A DNA stretch of 64,000 nucleotides from the NCBI GenBank assembly GCA_037349105.1, contig JAYJMM010000094.1, positions 1,798,001 to 1,862,000 of the forward strand. Direction: 5' to 3'. Shown in pieces: positions 1-10,100 of the stretch (position 1 is the stretch's first letter; each line of letters opens with the position of its first letter). The notes under the pieces are model-generated. The model was not told the origin of the DNA. It worked only from the letters and a program-made list of their open reading frames with translations, and made no database searches. A program made the position numbers and the translations under genes. This DNA is from Limnomonas spitsbergensis. Its lineage: Eukaryota; Chlorophyta; Chlorophyceae; Chlamydomonadales.

Positions 1-646
1 TGAAACATTGGAGAGTAAAAGTACGTTTTAAGGGAGATCGATACCTCCAATTCCACCTGCGCCTCGCCGGGATAAATCCCGGTGTCAGTTTTTCTGGATG
101 GAAACAGAGTGCTGGGGAATACAGCAAATGCATTTCCACTTAAGCACGCGAAATGTTCGGGTACGGGCGAAACCAAATCTCTTTACATTACAGCCTGTCA
201 ACCAGCCTCGTTTGCGCTGATCTTTGCTCTTTGCGGTGCTCTTTGCGCTACTCTTTGCGCCGATCTTTGCGCTGATCTTTGTTCCTTGTGCTGCTCTTGT
301 CTTTGCGCAGCTCTCTGTGCTGGTCTTTGAGCTGTTCTTTGCTCTTTGCGCTGTTCTTGTATTTGCGCTGCTCTGTGCGCTTTGCTCTTTGTGGTGCTCT
401 TTGCGCCACTCCATGCGCGCGCTGATCTCTGCAAAGGCGCCTGCAAGATCTTTGCCGCCGTCAGACGGATTGTCAGCCATGACGAAAGAGACCAATAGAG
501 AAAGAGAGATAGATTGAACGAGATGGATGAAACAAATCGCGCGCGCGACTGAGAGTGATAATCAAGTGATGAAATGGAGCCACGCCTCGCTGTCACGCTT
601 ATCCGTACCCGGCGAGGCTTGAGTTTTGCATCGACCCCCCTGGGAG
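1..646. other. Unrecognised intergenic sequence with low-complexity tract
   Basis: No gene can be supported here. Positions about 205-425 are an imperfect short-period repeat built from variants of CTTTGCGCTGATCTTTG, which keeps several frames open by composition alone. Near 45-85 a stretch resembles the tip of the MITE that starts at 650 (AATTCCACCTG followed by an inverted CCGGGATAAATCCCGG), so a second decayed copy of that family may lie at the left edge. Confidence 0.5.
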
Positions 647-649
647 TTA

Positions 650-1383
650 GGGCCCAATTCCACTTGTCACCGGAACGCGGAAATGGCATGCCAGCTCACC
701 CTCCCCAATTCCACTTGTCACCGGAATGGCACCGGAACGCCAGCGTGGCGCCAGCGTGGCGCTGCCGTACCCGTTCAGTGCCACATTTTGCATCGCTCCT
801 ATTTTGAGCGATGCAAAAATACTTCGCATCAACGCTCCGACAGCGTGGATAACTTCGTCCTCATCTTCAAATTTTCATCGCCGTCATCTTTCGTTCGTTC
901 CGAATACTCCTTTTCGCCCGTTCCTGCTGCCATGGCCGACGCATATCCTTAACAGGAGCATCATTTGAATCTTTCCCGCGTAGAAGTTGGCACCGATCTG
1001 GCCAACCCAATGGCGAATTTCGACGCGTGCCCCCTAGCAGTCCCTCCGATCGCCTGGGCTATCGTTTAGCAGCGGCCTGCCATTTGCTACACCCAACTTC
1101 GAAAGTGCCAGGGCATCCCTTGCTGCACGTACCTTGCAACTCGACATTTTGTCAAGCATGACTATCATGCTAAGCGAGACAAGCAGACAGAACACTCTAG
1201 ATACACAAAGCGATAAGGCAAATGCCTGCCAGGCTGTTCACTAGAGAGAGTCGGTTTAACACGTTCCGGATACAAGTGGAATTGCGTTTCAAGTATTTTC
1301 ATCCAGCGTGGCAGAAGCCTCGCCCAACCAGATAAACCGCCACCGGAACGCGTTCCGGTGAGCGCCCAGGTGGAATTGGGCCC
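650..1383. mobile_element. PIF/Harbinger-like non-autonomous element (MITE), 734 bp
   Basis: Terminal inverted repeats start GGGCCCAATTCCAC at 650 and end GTGGAATTGGGCCC at 1383; similarity continues inward through CCGGAACGCG / CGCGTTCCGG. The element is flanked by TTA on both sides (647-649 and 1384-1386). A 3-bp TTA/TAA target and GGGCC-type termini are the hallmark of the PIF/Harbinger superfamily. No transposase is encoded. The inner sequence repeats part of the terminus near 700-745 and has a 13-bp hairpin at 786-818. The superfamily call is inferred from target and terminus only. Confidence 0.72.
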
Positions 1384-1554
1384 TTAGGAAAACCACTTAT
1401 AAACCACTTTGAGAGGGGTGTTATAAGGTTTGAGAAGTGCCAAGACGACTTTTGATTTGTCGGTACTGCGTGAATCATTTCACCCCTTACGCGCTTCCTT
1501 TCATACCTTTGAGCCACTCTTAAAGGGGTTAGATTGTTCTGTATTCATGCCACC

Positions 1555-2042
1555 ATGTCCGACGATGATCAAACCTTTGAATATGAAATGGGGCCGGATC
1601 CCGAACTAGTTACTGATAAGCGCATGCGTAGGAACACTGCTGTCGTCTCAGCGACGAGTTTCGCTTATAAATCAATTTGTATCATCAACAGAGCTATCGA
1701 TCAGATTACTGCCATGAACGAAAGAGCTGAAAACCCCGCATACTGTTATGTGTTGATATTCTCGGGAATCAGCCACAAGGATGGAAACGACACTCTCAAG
1801 CCCAGTAATATCAGCCGGCTTGGCGTCCCCTGTGTTTTCGACAAGTTCAAGAGGAAGCACGCACCCGATAATCCTACATGAATTCGGCAAAGTTTTCGAG
1901 GCTCTTCACCAGCGGCGTAGCAAGACGCTCTCAGAACGAATTGGGGCGCAGCCTGTGCTGACACTGAAAACAGAAAACTCCACCAAAGACCTGAAGCTTG
2001 TTGCAGACATGCTCAAAGACGTCTGTATCCTAACATGGCCTG
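1555..2042 (+). pseudogene. Hypothetical coding exon with a frameshift
   Basis: A start codon in good context (GCCACCATG at 1555) opens a 108-codon frame, beginning MSDDDQTFEYEMGPD, that ends at 1881. Protein-like sequence then continues in another frame from about 1875 to 2042 (FGKVFEALHQRRSKT, then ADMLKDVCILTWP) and stops at a good donor, G|GTAAG, at 2042. The simplest reading is one exon broken by a frameshift, or a short unrecognised intron near 1870. I do not recognise the protein. About 30 bp just upstream (about 1482-1520) recur inverted at about 6674-6710, beside the composite element, which suggests mobile DNA. No partner gene is visible. Confidence 0.4.
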
Positions 2043-2074
2043 GTAAGCCTTCAGCATGCAAGGTGTATTGATTT

Positions 2075-2220
2075 ATCTGCATGCTGCTCCATGCATGCCG
2101 CAATCATGCTCCATGCACGCAGCAGTCATGCTCCATGCATGCAGCAATCATGCTCAATGCATGCAGCAGTCATGCTCCATGCATGCAGCGGTCATGCTCC
2201 ATACAAGCAACAATCATACT
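2075..2220. repeat. Short minisatellite, about 22-bp unit
   Basis: About six imperfect copies of a unit like CATGCTCCATGCATGCAGCA follow the donor-like site at 2042. The open frames through it are a product of the repeat. Confidence 0.75.
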
Positions 2221-2866
2221 CACAGTGTTCACTGTCATTCTCATATCACAGCAATGCATGATGATAAAGCAGTAACCTGAACTAGTGCCCAATTCCCATG
2301 CTTGTGCAGAGGATGCCACTGTTGGCTACATCTACTCGAGAGCGTCACGAGATTGTGATAAAGGAAATGCAGAGGAATACCCTATCCCTTCATCCTGGAA
2401 GGACATCATCCCACTGTCATAAGAGAGAATCCCTGTCTGCCTTGAACCCTGAGAGGAAGCCATACTTCTCTGAATCTCTGTGTATTTTTAGCCTCTGTCA
2501 GCAACTCTGCTGAAGCTGCAACTCCACAAGCGTGGAAGTTGTTTCTCTTCGTGATCAAAATAGTATCTCCCTAAGTCATTGATTCATGTTCCTCGTATCT
2601 CAAGGATTCATCATATATATATGTCATGAATCATGACTTATTCCTGCAGGCACAAGGGGAGGGCTTAGAGGAGGAAGCATTTGAGCTGCAAGTTGATCAA
2701 GCAGCCCCTGCCCTAGGTGCTTATCAGGAGCTTGCACCTGCTGACCGGGAGGGGGTGGCCAGGCAGCCAGCTGCTGCAGCTCAGAGGACTGGGCAACCTG
2801 AGCAGCGTGCACCTGCTGCTCAGGAGGGGTTGGCCAGGCAGAGCTGCTGAAGCTCAGAGAACTGGG

Positions 2867-3700
2867 CGGACCTACTTTTGGCCTGATGTGCTTCGCCTAG
2901 GCCTCTCGGGTGGGCTTCATGCGTGGTCCAGACACCAAAACCTGTCCTGTTTTTTTAATTATTTTGATGCTGGAAATTGGGTCATGATACCTTGTGTGTG
3001 CTGTAGATTTAATTTCAGAGTATTCGGTGGACATACTTTGGGCTTTTTGTGCCTTGCCTAGGCCTCTCGGGTGGGCTTCAAGCGTGGTCCGGACATCAAA
3101 ATCTGGCCTGGTGACTTATTCTATCATTTCGATGCTGGAAATGGGTCATGATGCCTAGTTTGTGCTGGACATGTAATTTCAGGCTATTTGGTGGACCTAC
3201 TTTGGGCTCTATGTGCTTTGGCTAGGCCTCTCATGTGGGCTTCAAGCGTGGTCAGGACACCAAAACCTGGCCTGGTGACTTTTTCGATCATTTTGATGCT
3301 GGAAATTGGGTCGTGATGCCTTGTGTGTGCTGTAGATTTAGTTTCAGACTGTTTGATGGACCTTCTTTGGGCTTGATGTGCCTCGCCTAAGCCTCTCGGG
3401 TGGGCTTTGAGCATGGTCCGGACACCAAAATCTGGCCTGGTGACTTTTTTAATCATTTTGATGCTGGAAATTGTCATGATGCCTTGTTTGTGCTGTAGAT
3501 TCAGGTTCAGACTATTTGGTGGACTCACGGGTGGGGGGCGTTGAGGGGGTGAGCAGGGTCCGGACACCAAAACCTGGCATGGTGACATGTTTGTTTACAG
3601 TCTGATGCTCGAAATTGAGTCATGATGCCTTGCGTGTGCTCTAGAAATGCCTCGGCCAGGCCTCTCGGGTGGGCTTTGAGCAGGGTCCGGACTGTGTAAC
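2867..3700. repeat. Tandem repeat, about 164-bp unit, five copies
   Basis: Copies begin near 2871, 3033, 3197 and 3362, and a partial copy ends near 3700. Each contains TAGGCCTCTCGGGTGGGCTT, then GGTCCGGACACCAAAA-like sequence, then TTTTGATGCTGGAAATTG. Divergence between copies is moderate and no coding function is apparent. Confidence 0.8.
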
Positions 3701-3934
3701 GAAACAATGGCACCCAAACAATAGATGTTTGGCCGTGCTTAACTCGCAACAGCTGGAGTGCAATAATCATGTACAAGATGTTGGTTCACTACTAGGTATC
3801 ATTGCTAATTGATGTGAAGCAATTGACATACTACACCATACGGATATTTCCCAGTTCACAACATGATTGAAACTCCTGCAAAACAAATACAACTAGTCAC
3901 GGACAAGGTGCTTGTCCCTGAGGATTTTGTTGTT

Positions 3935-3993
3935 AATGACAGTTCACCTCTGGGCCATGCTGAAATGCAGCTCGGCCTCGTTGGCAAACCAGA
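3935..3993 (-). repeat. Dispersed ~60-bp motif, copy 1
   Basis: On the minus strand this matches a motif found at least eight times in the window. Its core runs roughly GGCGCCCACG, GGCCGAGCTT, GAGCAAGGCCCAGAGGTG, then a CGTCATTGAC-like end. See the copies at 20337, 21252, 35311, 35526, 35668, 36804 and 39424. Confidence 0.6.
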
Positions 3994-4547
3994 AGTAAGC
4001 TAGGAAGGTCAAGAGAGATGGCAGAAGAGGAAAGAATGGATAGCAAGTTCACCCAACAAACAACAAGAACACACAGGTCAGACTCAGCCTGTATTTTACG
4101 CTAGGGCACTGAAAGCACACATGCAGCGCAGCCTCGACATGTTGGCCGTGTCCCTCAGCCCAGCACCGTTGGCAGTGTCATGTGTCACGCTGCTGATCGC
4201 TGCGCCGTCCTCTATGATCAGCTGTGTTGGCATGCGCCATGTTGCCTCATGTCTGCCACTTGAGTGCAAATAAGTTGCAGCTTAGAGTTGCACTGATCAG
4301 CCACTTGGGTGATGAAGTTCTCATGGGTGATTTCTGGCATCAATAGGTAACGGCCCTTGCTGTCTTAAATGTCAGCTTTCCTCACGAAAAACATGTCGCC
4401 TGGATACTTTTCCTCAGAAAATTCACTTGATGTCCAGGCCTTGTGCTAATAGCCCGATGGTATTGGCAGGATGGGCAGCGGTCTTTGGCTGGGAAACCAG
4501 GTGCAATTAAAAACTAATCATCCCTAGCTGCTGCCCATTACCGCTAC

Positions 4548-5040
4548 ATGCAGGGGGGGGGCGTTGCATACGGGGGGGCGCTGCATACGGTGAGAGCGCT
4601 GCATACAGGGAGAGCGCTGCATATGGGGGGAGCGCTGCATACGGGGGGAGCGCTGCATAAGGGGGGAGCGCTGCATACGGGGAGAGCGCTGCATACGGGG
4701 AGAGCGCTGCATACGGGGAGAGCACTGCATACAGGGAGAGCGCTGCATACGGGGAGGGCGCTGCATACAGGGGGAGCGCTGCATATGGGGGGAGCGCTGC
4801 ATATGGGGGGAGGGCTGCATACGGGGGGGGGGCGCTGCATATGGGGGGAAGCGCTGCATATGGGGGGGAGGGCTGCATATGGGGGGAGCGCTGCATACGG
4901 GGGGGAGGGCTGCATATTGGGGGAGCGCTGCATACGGGGGGAGCGCTGCATATGGGGGGAGGGCTGCATATGGGGGGAGCGCTGCATACGGGGGGGAGGG
5001 CTGCATATGGGGGGAGCGCTGCATACGGGGGGAGTGTGCA
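4548..5040. repeat. Minisatellite, ~19-bp G-rich unit
   Basis: About 25 copies of GGGGGGAGCGCTGCATACG-like units with variable G-run length. Both strands show long open frames of proline/tyrosine/cysteine or glycine repeats; these come from the unit composition and are not taken as genes. Confidence 0.9.
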
Positions 5041-6370
5041 GCATGCAAGCAGCGCTTTAGGGGGGCAAGGGGGCAGTGGTGTAGCATGTAAGCAGCACAT
5101 TAGGGGGGGCTGCGGTGGTGCATCATGCAAACAGCGCATTAGGGTGGGTTGCGGTCGTGCAGAATCCAAGCAGCGCATTAGGGGGGTAAGGGGGCGGTGG
5201 TGTAGCATGCAAGCTGCGCATGAGGGGGGCAAGGGGGCGGTGGTGTAACATGTAAGCAGCGCATTAGGGGGGCAGGGGGTCGGTGCTGTAGCATGTGAGC
5301 AGCGCCTTAGGGTGGGGCGCGGTGGTGCAGCATGCAAGCAGCACAATAGGGGGGCAAGGGGGCGGTGATGCAGCATGCAAGCAGCGCTTTAGGGGGGCAA
5401 GGGGGCAGTGATGCAGCATGCAAACCGCGCATTATGGGGGCCGGAGGGCGGTGGTGGAGCATGCAAGCAGCGCATTGAAGGGGGCTGCGGTGGTGCATTA
5501 TGCATAAAGCACATTAGGGGGGAGGGTTACGGTGGTGTGGCATGCAGGAAGCGCTTAAGGGGGGCAGTAATGCGGTGGTGGAGCATGCAAGCAGCGCATT
5601 AGGTTGGCGTGTGGTGGTGCAGAATGCCAGCAGCCCATTAGGGGGGCAAGGGGGCCGTGGTGTAGCATGCAAGCAGCGTACTAGGGGGGAAAGGGGGCGG
5701 TGGTGAAGCGTGCAAGCAGCACATAAGGGGGGGGGCGCAGTGGTGCATCATGCAAGCAGCGCATTGAGGTGGGGCGCAGTGGTGCATAATCCAAGCAGCG
5801 CATTAGGGGGGCAAGGGGGCGATGGTATAGCATGCAAGCAGCACATAAGGGGGGGGCCGCGGTGGTGCATCATGCAAGCAGCGCATTAGGGAGGGGCGCG
5901 GTGGTGCAGAATCAAAGCAGCGCATTAGGGGGACAAGGGGGCGGTGGTATAGTATGCAAGCAGCGCCTTAGGGTGGGGCGCGGTGGTGTAGAATGCCAGC
6001 AGCGCATAGGGGGCAAGGGGGCGGTGGTGTAGCATGCAAGCAGTGCATTACGGGAGCAGGGGGGCGGTGGCGTAGCACGCAAGCAGCGTATTAGGGGGGC
6101 AGGAGGGCGGTGGTGTAGCATGCAAGCAGCACATTTGGGGGGCAGGGAGGTGGTGGTGTAGCATGTAAGCAGACCATGAAGGGGTAGAGATGGGTGGTGT
6201 TGCAGCACGCAAGCAGCGCATTGGAGGGGCAGGAGGGCGGCGGCTGGTATATCATGCATGCAGTACATCAGGGGGTGGTGGTGCAGCGTGCAAGCAGTGC
6301 TTTAGGGGGGCAGGGGTGCGGACGCAAGCAGCGCATTAGGGGGGCAAAGCCGCAAAGGTGCGGTGGTGCA
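5041..6370. repeat. Minisatellite, ~43-bp unit
   Basis: About 28-30 degenerate copies of a unit containing GCGCATTAGGGGGGCAAGG, GGCGGTGGTG and AGCATGCAAGCA. It directly adjoins the 19-bp array, whose last units share GCATGCAAGCAGCGC, so the two probably have a common origin. Confidence 0.88.
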
Positions 6371-6704
6371 GCATGCAGGGCTGCAGGCAGCTCATGCTTG
6401 GGGTAGACAGTGCTTCTGCATACGCAGTGGGTGACTTCGCTCTTGCCCCTGTTGGTTTTGCTTAGTGTTGTTCCATGATGTTTTGCCTACTCCGCACTGT
6501 TCCATCGCAATGGCGTCGATTTCTTTCTTAGCCGCAGAGACGCCAGCCGCAGTCCGATATCCTCCTCCTCCCCTGGGCTCTTAGGCGTCTTCAAATAGCT
6601 CCTCTGCTATGGCACTTATAAAAAACAATATAAACCACTTTATAGAAGCGTGGATCAAGTCACAGCAAAAGAAAAGTGGCTGAAAGGTATGAAAGGAAGC
6701 GCGC
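6371..6704. other. Unassigned spacer left of the composite element
   Basis: No gene seen. A stretch at about 6674-6704 (GGTATGAAAGGAAGCGCG) recurs inverted at about 1482-1520, so remnants of another dispersed element may lie here. Confidence 0.4.
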
Positions 6705-6852
6705 AAGGGCCCCCCTGTCAAGAACGCCAGGTATGGAATCGCCAGGAATGAAAGGTACAGTCGATGACACTCCGCGTCCCGACATAAAAGACGTTGCTTT
6801 CTTGCTTTTGAAAATATGTTGGGCTGTGTTAAGGACTTCGCACTGCATATGA

Positions 6853-6905
6853 TCTAGCGCGGGTCTCGTAGCTGTCGCCTACGAGAAGTTCGAAGTCGAC
6901 CCGCT
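6853..6905. other. Clover-like hairpin cluster in the arm (mirrored in the right arm)
   Basis: Outer stem CGGGTC/GACCCG (6860-6865 and 6898-6903) encloses a second stem CTCGTAG/CTACGAG (6865-6871 and 6879-6885) and a TTCGAA palindrome. The same structure occurs inverted near 17411-17463. It could be a transposase-binding or folding site; this is inferred from symmetry only. Confidence 0.45.
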
Positions 6906-6954
6906 GGCCCTTAGCTAACCTCGGGTTTGGGGTCCATGTCTATCATTTGTCTGG

Positions 6955-7060
6955 ATTTGCATTTGCATTTGCATTTGTCATCGCTTTAGCAGAAATGGCG
7001 CGCTAAGCAGATATGGCGGCATCGGCAGTTGGCCTCCTTGGCGGCTCGGCCTCTATAAAA
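6955..7060 (+). promoter_or_regulatory. Putative promoter of the left-arm gene
   Basis: Four tandem TTTGCA hexamers lie at about 6957-6978, and a TATAAAA box at 7054-7060 sits 62 bp before the ATG at 7122. The same arrangement is mirrored in the right arm, with its TATA box at 17256-17262 on the minus strand. Confidence 0.6.
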
Positions 7061-7121
7061 GGGCATGTTCTATCATGTGACGCACCTCCTTTCCCTGATT
7101 TATCCACTACTCTTCATCGAG

Positions 7122-10100
7122 ATGCAGCGCACCCTCCCAAACCACGTTGCAGGTGAGTGAAGGGCTTGACCATGCTTAGCTGTGCACATGCCATAATGGG
7201 ATCCTGTCTAGTACTTGTGTTGTCTAGCCAGACAGTCTGGATTTGTGTCATTAGACACAACCCCTGTGAGCAGGAACTAGTTCTACTCCTTTGTCATCTC
7301 TATAACTTATTACTCACTGAGTCATATACTTAGTACTCACTGAGTCACCTCAGATTATGTGGAACGAAACCTCCATTGTCATGTTAGCTGAAGCAGGACA
7401 GTATATACAATAGTGCCCTTACTTGTGAAAGGGTTCTAAGTTGGAGGCTGACTGGTGTAGACACCGAGAGCCGGAATCAGAGGACTTTCAAGAACCGGAG
7501 AGTGGCAGCGCAGGTTTACAAGGATAGGCCCGTTAACAGGGGAAAACAGCCAGTATTTATAGGGAAACACGCTAAGGTTCATCTTCTAAGAGAATATTAA
7601 TGTTCATATTACTTAGTCAATATTAATCGTCAAGCGTCAAGCGTCGATCGTAGCAGAAACTCTACAATACGAGTGATCTACCGCTGGGCAGTCTAGCAGG
7701 CAGGAAAACTACCGGACGACCGGGAGGGTAAAACCCTTACAAACTCCCCTACTAAGAGGCGAACGTCCTCGGAGACTCAAACAAAATCAGCAAACTGCAC
7801 TAGTTTGGGCACCTTGGAGGGGTGCTTGCGGATAAATGCCTGATAGGCATCAGAGGCAGTGAAAGCACGCCATGCGGGAGATCTAATAAAATCCTTAAAG
7901 GCTGTGAGCTTAGACAGAGCCCGGAGAGGCTCCCAAGAATCATGCTGAGGATCACTATAGGGGGGAGACCATTTGACGAGGAAGAACAAGCAGGAGGCCT
8001 TGGGACGGGCTCGGCTGGTGGGATCGATGGCAATCTTGCAGTCCAATAGGCGGTCACCGTAGACAAAGTCGTGGGCGTCGCGAATAGGCTGATCAGGGAC
8101 AGGGCGGTCGGGGAAGTCGGCTGTAGAACTTGTCGTCCAAGGGAGAAGGCGGGATACGTGGAAAACGGGGTGAACACGGGACATGGAGGAAGGGAGAGCA
8201 AGGCGGTAGGACACGGGGGAGACGATGTGGGTGACAGTGAAGGGGCCGAGGTAGCGAGGACGGAACTTGGAGCTGGGGTAGTCAGTCAGGTTGATGTGCT
8301 GAGAGGAGAGACGGACACGGTCGCCGATGGAAAAGGACAGAGGACGGCGGTGGCGGTTGGCTTGTTCAGTCTGACGGGCTTTGGCGATGTCAAGTTCACG
8401 GGAGATGGTGGTCTGGATGTCGCGGAGGGTATCGAGGTAATGGGCGGCGCTGGAGTTGGCAGGGGTGACGAGGGACACAGGAGTGGTAGGGTGGAAGCCG
8501 TAGTTGGAGAAAAAAGGAGTCTGCTGTGTGGAGGTGTGGACGTGGTTGTTGTATGCAAACTCAGCGATGGACAGCCATGTAGACCAATCATCATGTTGAG
8601 GGGAGACGTAGGCACGCAGGATTTGCTCAATGGTACGGTGGGTGATTTCTGTCTGACCATCAGTTTGTGGGTGGTGGGCTGTGGAGATGTTGAGCTTGGA
8701 GCCGAGGCCAGAGAACAGGGATGTCCAAAAAGCGGCAGTAGTACGGGGATCGCGGTCAGAGACAAGGACAAGGGGAAGGCCTTTTTTGGAGAAGACATGG
8801 TCGAGGAAAAGGTGGGCAAGTTGTTCAGAGGTGATGGATTTGTGAGAGCGCACGAAGATGGCTTGCTTGGTGAGCATGCAGACGAAGGTAACGATGGCGT
8901 CGTAGGCGATACCGTCATGGTGACGGGAGGAGGGTAAGTCGGTGATGAGGTCCATGGAAACGTGTGACCATGGGCGAATAGGAACAGAGTGGGGCTGGAG
9001 GAGACCAGGTGGAGCTTGGGTCGAGGGCTTGATACGCTGGCAGGTTGCACATGAGGAGACGTAGGAGCGGACGGTGCGGGTCATGCGAGGCCACCAGAAG
9101 TGAGAGGCGATGGAGTTGAGGGTCTTGAAGTAGCCAAGGTGGCCGGCAGTAGGTGTGTCGTGATACTCATGGAGCAGTTGGCGTCGTATGCCAGGGTCGT
9201 TGGGAACGCATACTCGGTCCTTGAAGAACCAGAGGTTGTCGCGGCAGTGGAGGTAGCTTGGTCGGCGAGGATTGTCAGGGGCAAAGAGAGGGTCGGTGGC
9301 GTAGGCAGATGTGATGTCGTCGAGGAGAGAGTCGGTGATAACGATGTGGGCAGGGAGGAGGTGAAGGAGCTGGTTGATGAGGGCGGCGGAGAGATCAGAC
9401 GAAGCTTCGAGGAGGTTAAGGCGGGAGAGGGCATCAGCCTGGTTGTCCTTGCCTTCTTTGTAGACGATGGTCATGTTGGGCTGGTAATCAGCCAGGACTT
9501 GGGACCATCGGACTTGGCGGCGAGAGAGGTCTTTCTGGGTGAAGAAGTAGCGAAGGCTGTGGTGGTCAGTGTACAGGGTGAAGTGCTTGCAACCCTCAAG
9601 GTAGTGGCGGAAAATCTTGACAGCATGGACGATGGCGAGCAACTCTTGCTCATGGACAGAGTAGTTTTTTTCAGCAGGAGATAGCTTGCGGGATTCGTAG
9701 CAGACCGGCTGGGGTCCGTTACCTTGGTCCTGTTGAAGAACTGCGCCGAGGCCGATGTTGGAGGCGTCGGTGTAGACCAAGAAGGTGGAGTCAGGACCAG
9801 TGAAGGGAATGAGGAGGAGAGGGGCTGACAGGAGAGCAGTCTTGAGCTGGGCGAAGGCGTCAATGGCGGCTTGGGGAAGAGCAGAGGGAAAGGGGACGGT
9901 GGATTTGGTCAGGTCGGTGAGCGGGGCTGCAATTTTGGAGAAGTCTTTGATGAAGCGGCGATGGTAGCTAACGAAGCCCAAGAAGGACCGTGTGGAGGTG
10001 ATGTCATGGGGCAGGGGCCAGTCCGTAACAGCAGAAACCTTTTTTGGGTCAACGCTGAGGCCTTTGGAGGAGACGACGAAACCGAGGAAGCGGGTAGAGG

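Noticed and set aside
82..495. Small overlapping frames on both strands
   Set aside because: Low-complexity 17-bp repeats keep several frames open; no start context, domain or splice site is convincing.
4507..5376. 289-codon minus-strand reading frame rich in Pro, Tyr, Cys and Met
   Set aside because: It is the translation of the 19-bp and 43-bp minisatellites; other frames are equally open and no domain or splice signal supports it.
6841..6915. tRNA-like gene (hairpins and TTCGAA)
   Set aside because: Stem positions do not form a cloverleaf with an anticodon arm and T-loop in order, and the sequence is mirrored as part of the TIR.
8071..8937. Plus-strand frames of up to 288 codons across the retrotransposon
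   Set aside because: They lie antisense to pol, have no family features, and follow from the strong codon bias of pol.
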